Source: Desulfovibrio sp. (GTDB taxonomy: Bacteria > Desulfobacterota > Desulfovibrionia > Desulfovibrionales > Desulfovibrionaceae). Taken from it: a stretch of 15,954 bases of DNA. How positions within the stretch are numbered: position 1 is the first letter of the stretch; every line of letters begins with the position of its first letter. The notes beneath the pieces are model-generated. The model had not been told where the DNA came from. It made no database searches and saw nothing but the letters and a program-made list of their open reading frames with translations. Made by a program: the position numbers and the translations under genes. Where the stretch lies: the NCBI GenBank assembly GCA_003525525.1, contig DQED01000422.1:3464-19417 (forward strand), in the 5' to 3' direction. Below, in pieces: positions 14,861-15,954 of this stretch.

Positions 14861-15954
14861 GGGCCGCCTCGTCGTAGCGCAGATCGACCTCGCGCGCGCC
14901 GTCGGTCAGGCGCAGCTCCAGGCAGCGCGCGGCCAGCTTGCGCCGGTCCGCGCCTTCCCCCCGGCGCGCGCCGTCGAAGAAGAATTCCACATAGCCGCCG
15001 TGGGGCGCGAGATCGATGGAAAAGGATGTTTCCTTGCCCCGGGCAAGCGTGCGCGCCGGGCCGATGCGCTTGCCGTCGAGGAATGCCTCGATGCGCACGC
15101 GGCCAGAAGGCGCCTCCGCCGGCAAGGCGAAGCGCGCCCGCAGCCATTGGCGGTGCGCGGCCGGACCGTAGGCGACGAAGAGCCGCGCGCCGCACCAGCC
15201 GTCGCCGTAAAGCCCGCGCACGGCCGTGCTCTGGGACACGGGGCGCGTGAGCACGTCCGTAAAGACCGCAAGGTACTTGCGCGCCATGTCCTCGGGCCCG
15301 CCGAAGACGGACAGGCGTTCGCGCCCCTTGGCCACAAGCGCCGCGGCGAGCGCCGGCTCGTCCAGGATGCGGCCCATGGCCTGCGCCATGTCGTCGGGGC
15401 GGCGCGGGTCGAAGTAGAGCGCGGCCTCGCCGCCGACCTCGGGCAGGCTCGTGACGTTTGCGCAGACGATGGGCGTGCCCACGGCCATGGCCTCGACGAG
15501 CGGCATGCCGAAGCCCTCGAAGAGCGAGGGGAAAACCAGCGCAGCCGCGCCGGTCAAAAGCGCCGAAAGCTCTTCGTCGGCCACGTAGCCGGCAAAAACC
15601 ACGCGCCCTTCGAGCCCGAGGTGCGCCACGGCCCGGCCGAGCTCCTGGCGCAGGCCCGTGTCCGCGCCGGTGAGCACGAGGCGCACCGAATCCTTGGGCC
15701 GCGCGGCGCAGAGCATGCCAAACGCCGTCAGCAGCATACGGTGGTTCTTGTGGGGCCAGAAATTGGCCGGATAGAGGAAATAGGGATCGTCTCCAAGGCC
15801 CAGGCGCGCCCGCGCGGCGGCCACGGCCTCGGGCGCGGTGCGAGAGAGCCGGCGCGGCAGGGAAATGTGGATGGTCGCCGTGCGGCCCGGCGGCACGTTG
15901 CCCTGCTCCAGCACCGTATCGCGGGCGAAGTCCGAGATGCACACCAGCCGCTCG
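14853..15954 (-). CDS. GT4-family glycosyltransferase, partial, with extra C-terminal domain
   Basis: The 5' end lies beyond the window: the frame is open through the last base, and the visible sequence begins in the middle of the fold (ERLVCISDFARDT, the usual segment before the donor domain). About 367 residues are visible. The donor half has YPANFWPHKNHRMLL, FAGYVADEELSALL and the EX7E motif EGFGMPLVEAM. After the normal end of the glycosyltransferase (near 15226) there are about 123 more residues with alternating hydrophobic strands and aromatic and glycine residues, such as GDGWCGARLF and FSIDLAPHGGYVEFFFDG, suggesting a beta-sandwich domain. This extra domain has no function I recognise. 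A GTG within the partial frame (15942-15944) is not likely to be the true start. Confidence 0.88.
   Translation of the reverse strand, partial: ERLVCISDFARDTVLEQGNVPPGRTATIHISLPRRLSRTAPEAVAAARARLGLGDDPYFLYPANFWPHKNHRMLLTAFGMLCAARPKDSVRLVLTGADTGLRQELGRAVAHLGLEGRVVFAGYVADEELSALLTGAAALVFPSLFEGFGMPLVEAMAVGTPIVCANVTSLPEVGGEAALYFDPRRPDDMAQAMGRILDEPALAAALVAKGRERLSVFGGPEDMARKYLAVFTDVLTRPVSQSTAVRGLYGDGWCGARLFVAYGPAAHRQWLRARFALPAEAPSGRVRIEAFLDGKRIGPARTLARGKETSFSIDLAPHGGYVEFFFDGARRGEGADRRKLAARCLELRLTDGAREVDLRYDEAAHG

Noticed and set aside
1..15954. CRISPR arrays, tRNA or rRNA genes, insertion sequences, toxin-antitoxin or phage-defence genes
   Set aside because: No direct-repeat arrays, no RNA gene signatures, no transposase or integrase and no recognisable defence domains were seen on either strand.

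Overview
The window is high-GC DNA, very probably from a sulfate-reducing bacterium of the Desulfovibrio type (Desulfovibrionaceae). This is inferred from gene style and content: dense codon use ending in G/C, a radical-SAM/DUF2344 fusion protein, a Zur-linked zinc ABC operon, and a small Cys-rich protein of a sort I associate with that group. The assignment is not proven. All genes but one read on the minus strand. I see no rRNA, tRNA, CRISPR array, insertion sequence, integrase or phage gene.

From the left: an OsmC/Ohr-like protein (69-485). Then comes a likely transcription unit read from about 6500 down to 633: a small Sm-like hypothetical protein (6092-6439), a radical-SAM fusion protein (3424-5988) and an exported M16 zinc peptidase (693-3335). 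It ends at a very strong intrinsic terminator (633-671). Two strong hairpins sit between its genes. Next are two translationally coupled GDP-mannose 4,6-dehydratase paralogues (6519-7610 and 7607-8590). The second has conservative changes in its catalytic triad region.

Upstream of these lies a compact zinc-uptake operon: znuA (periplasmic binding protein), znuC (ATPase), znuB (permease) and a Fur-family regulator, most likely Zur (11688 to 8633). The first three genes overlap by 4 bp each, and the regulator follows znuB after 13 bp. A perfect 25-bp palindrome (11731-11755) lies across the predicted znuA promoter and is the obvious candidate Zur operator. Divergent from it is the only plus-strand gene, a small nine-cysteine protein (to 12217) whose 5' end is unclear. 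A GNAT acetyltransferase (12304-12726) in a visibly AT-richer stretch converges on it.

The right end is a glycosyltransferase run (GT4, GT2, GT4) with overlapping genes; the last one runs off the window. With the GDP-mannose dehydratases this suggests a surface polysaccharide (O-antigen or capsule) locus supplied with a GDP-6-deoxy-hexose, although the zinc operon and two small genes lie between the two parts. The most useful leads are the zinc operator with its divergent Cys-rich gene, the altered second Gmd, the Sm-like protein beside the radical-SAM fusion, and the appended C-terminal domain of the terminal glycosyltransferase. I do not see a clear, wholly new multi-gene system.
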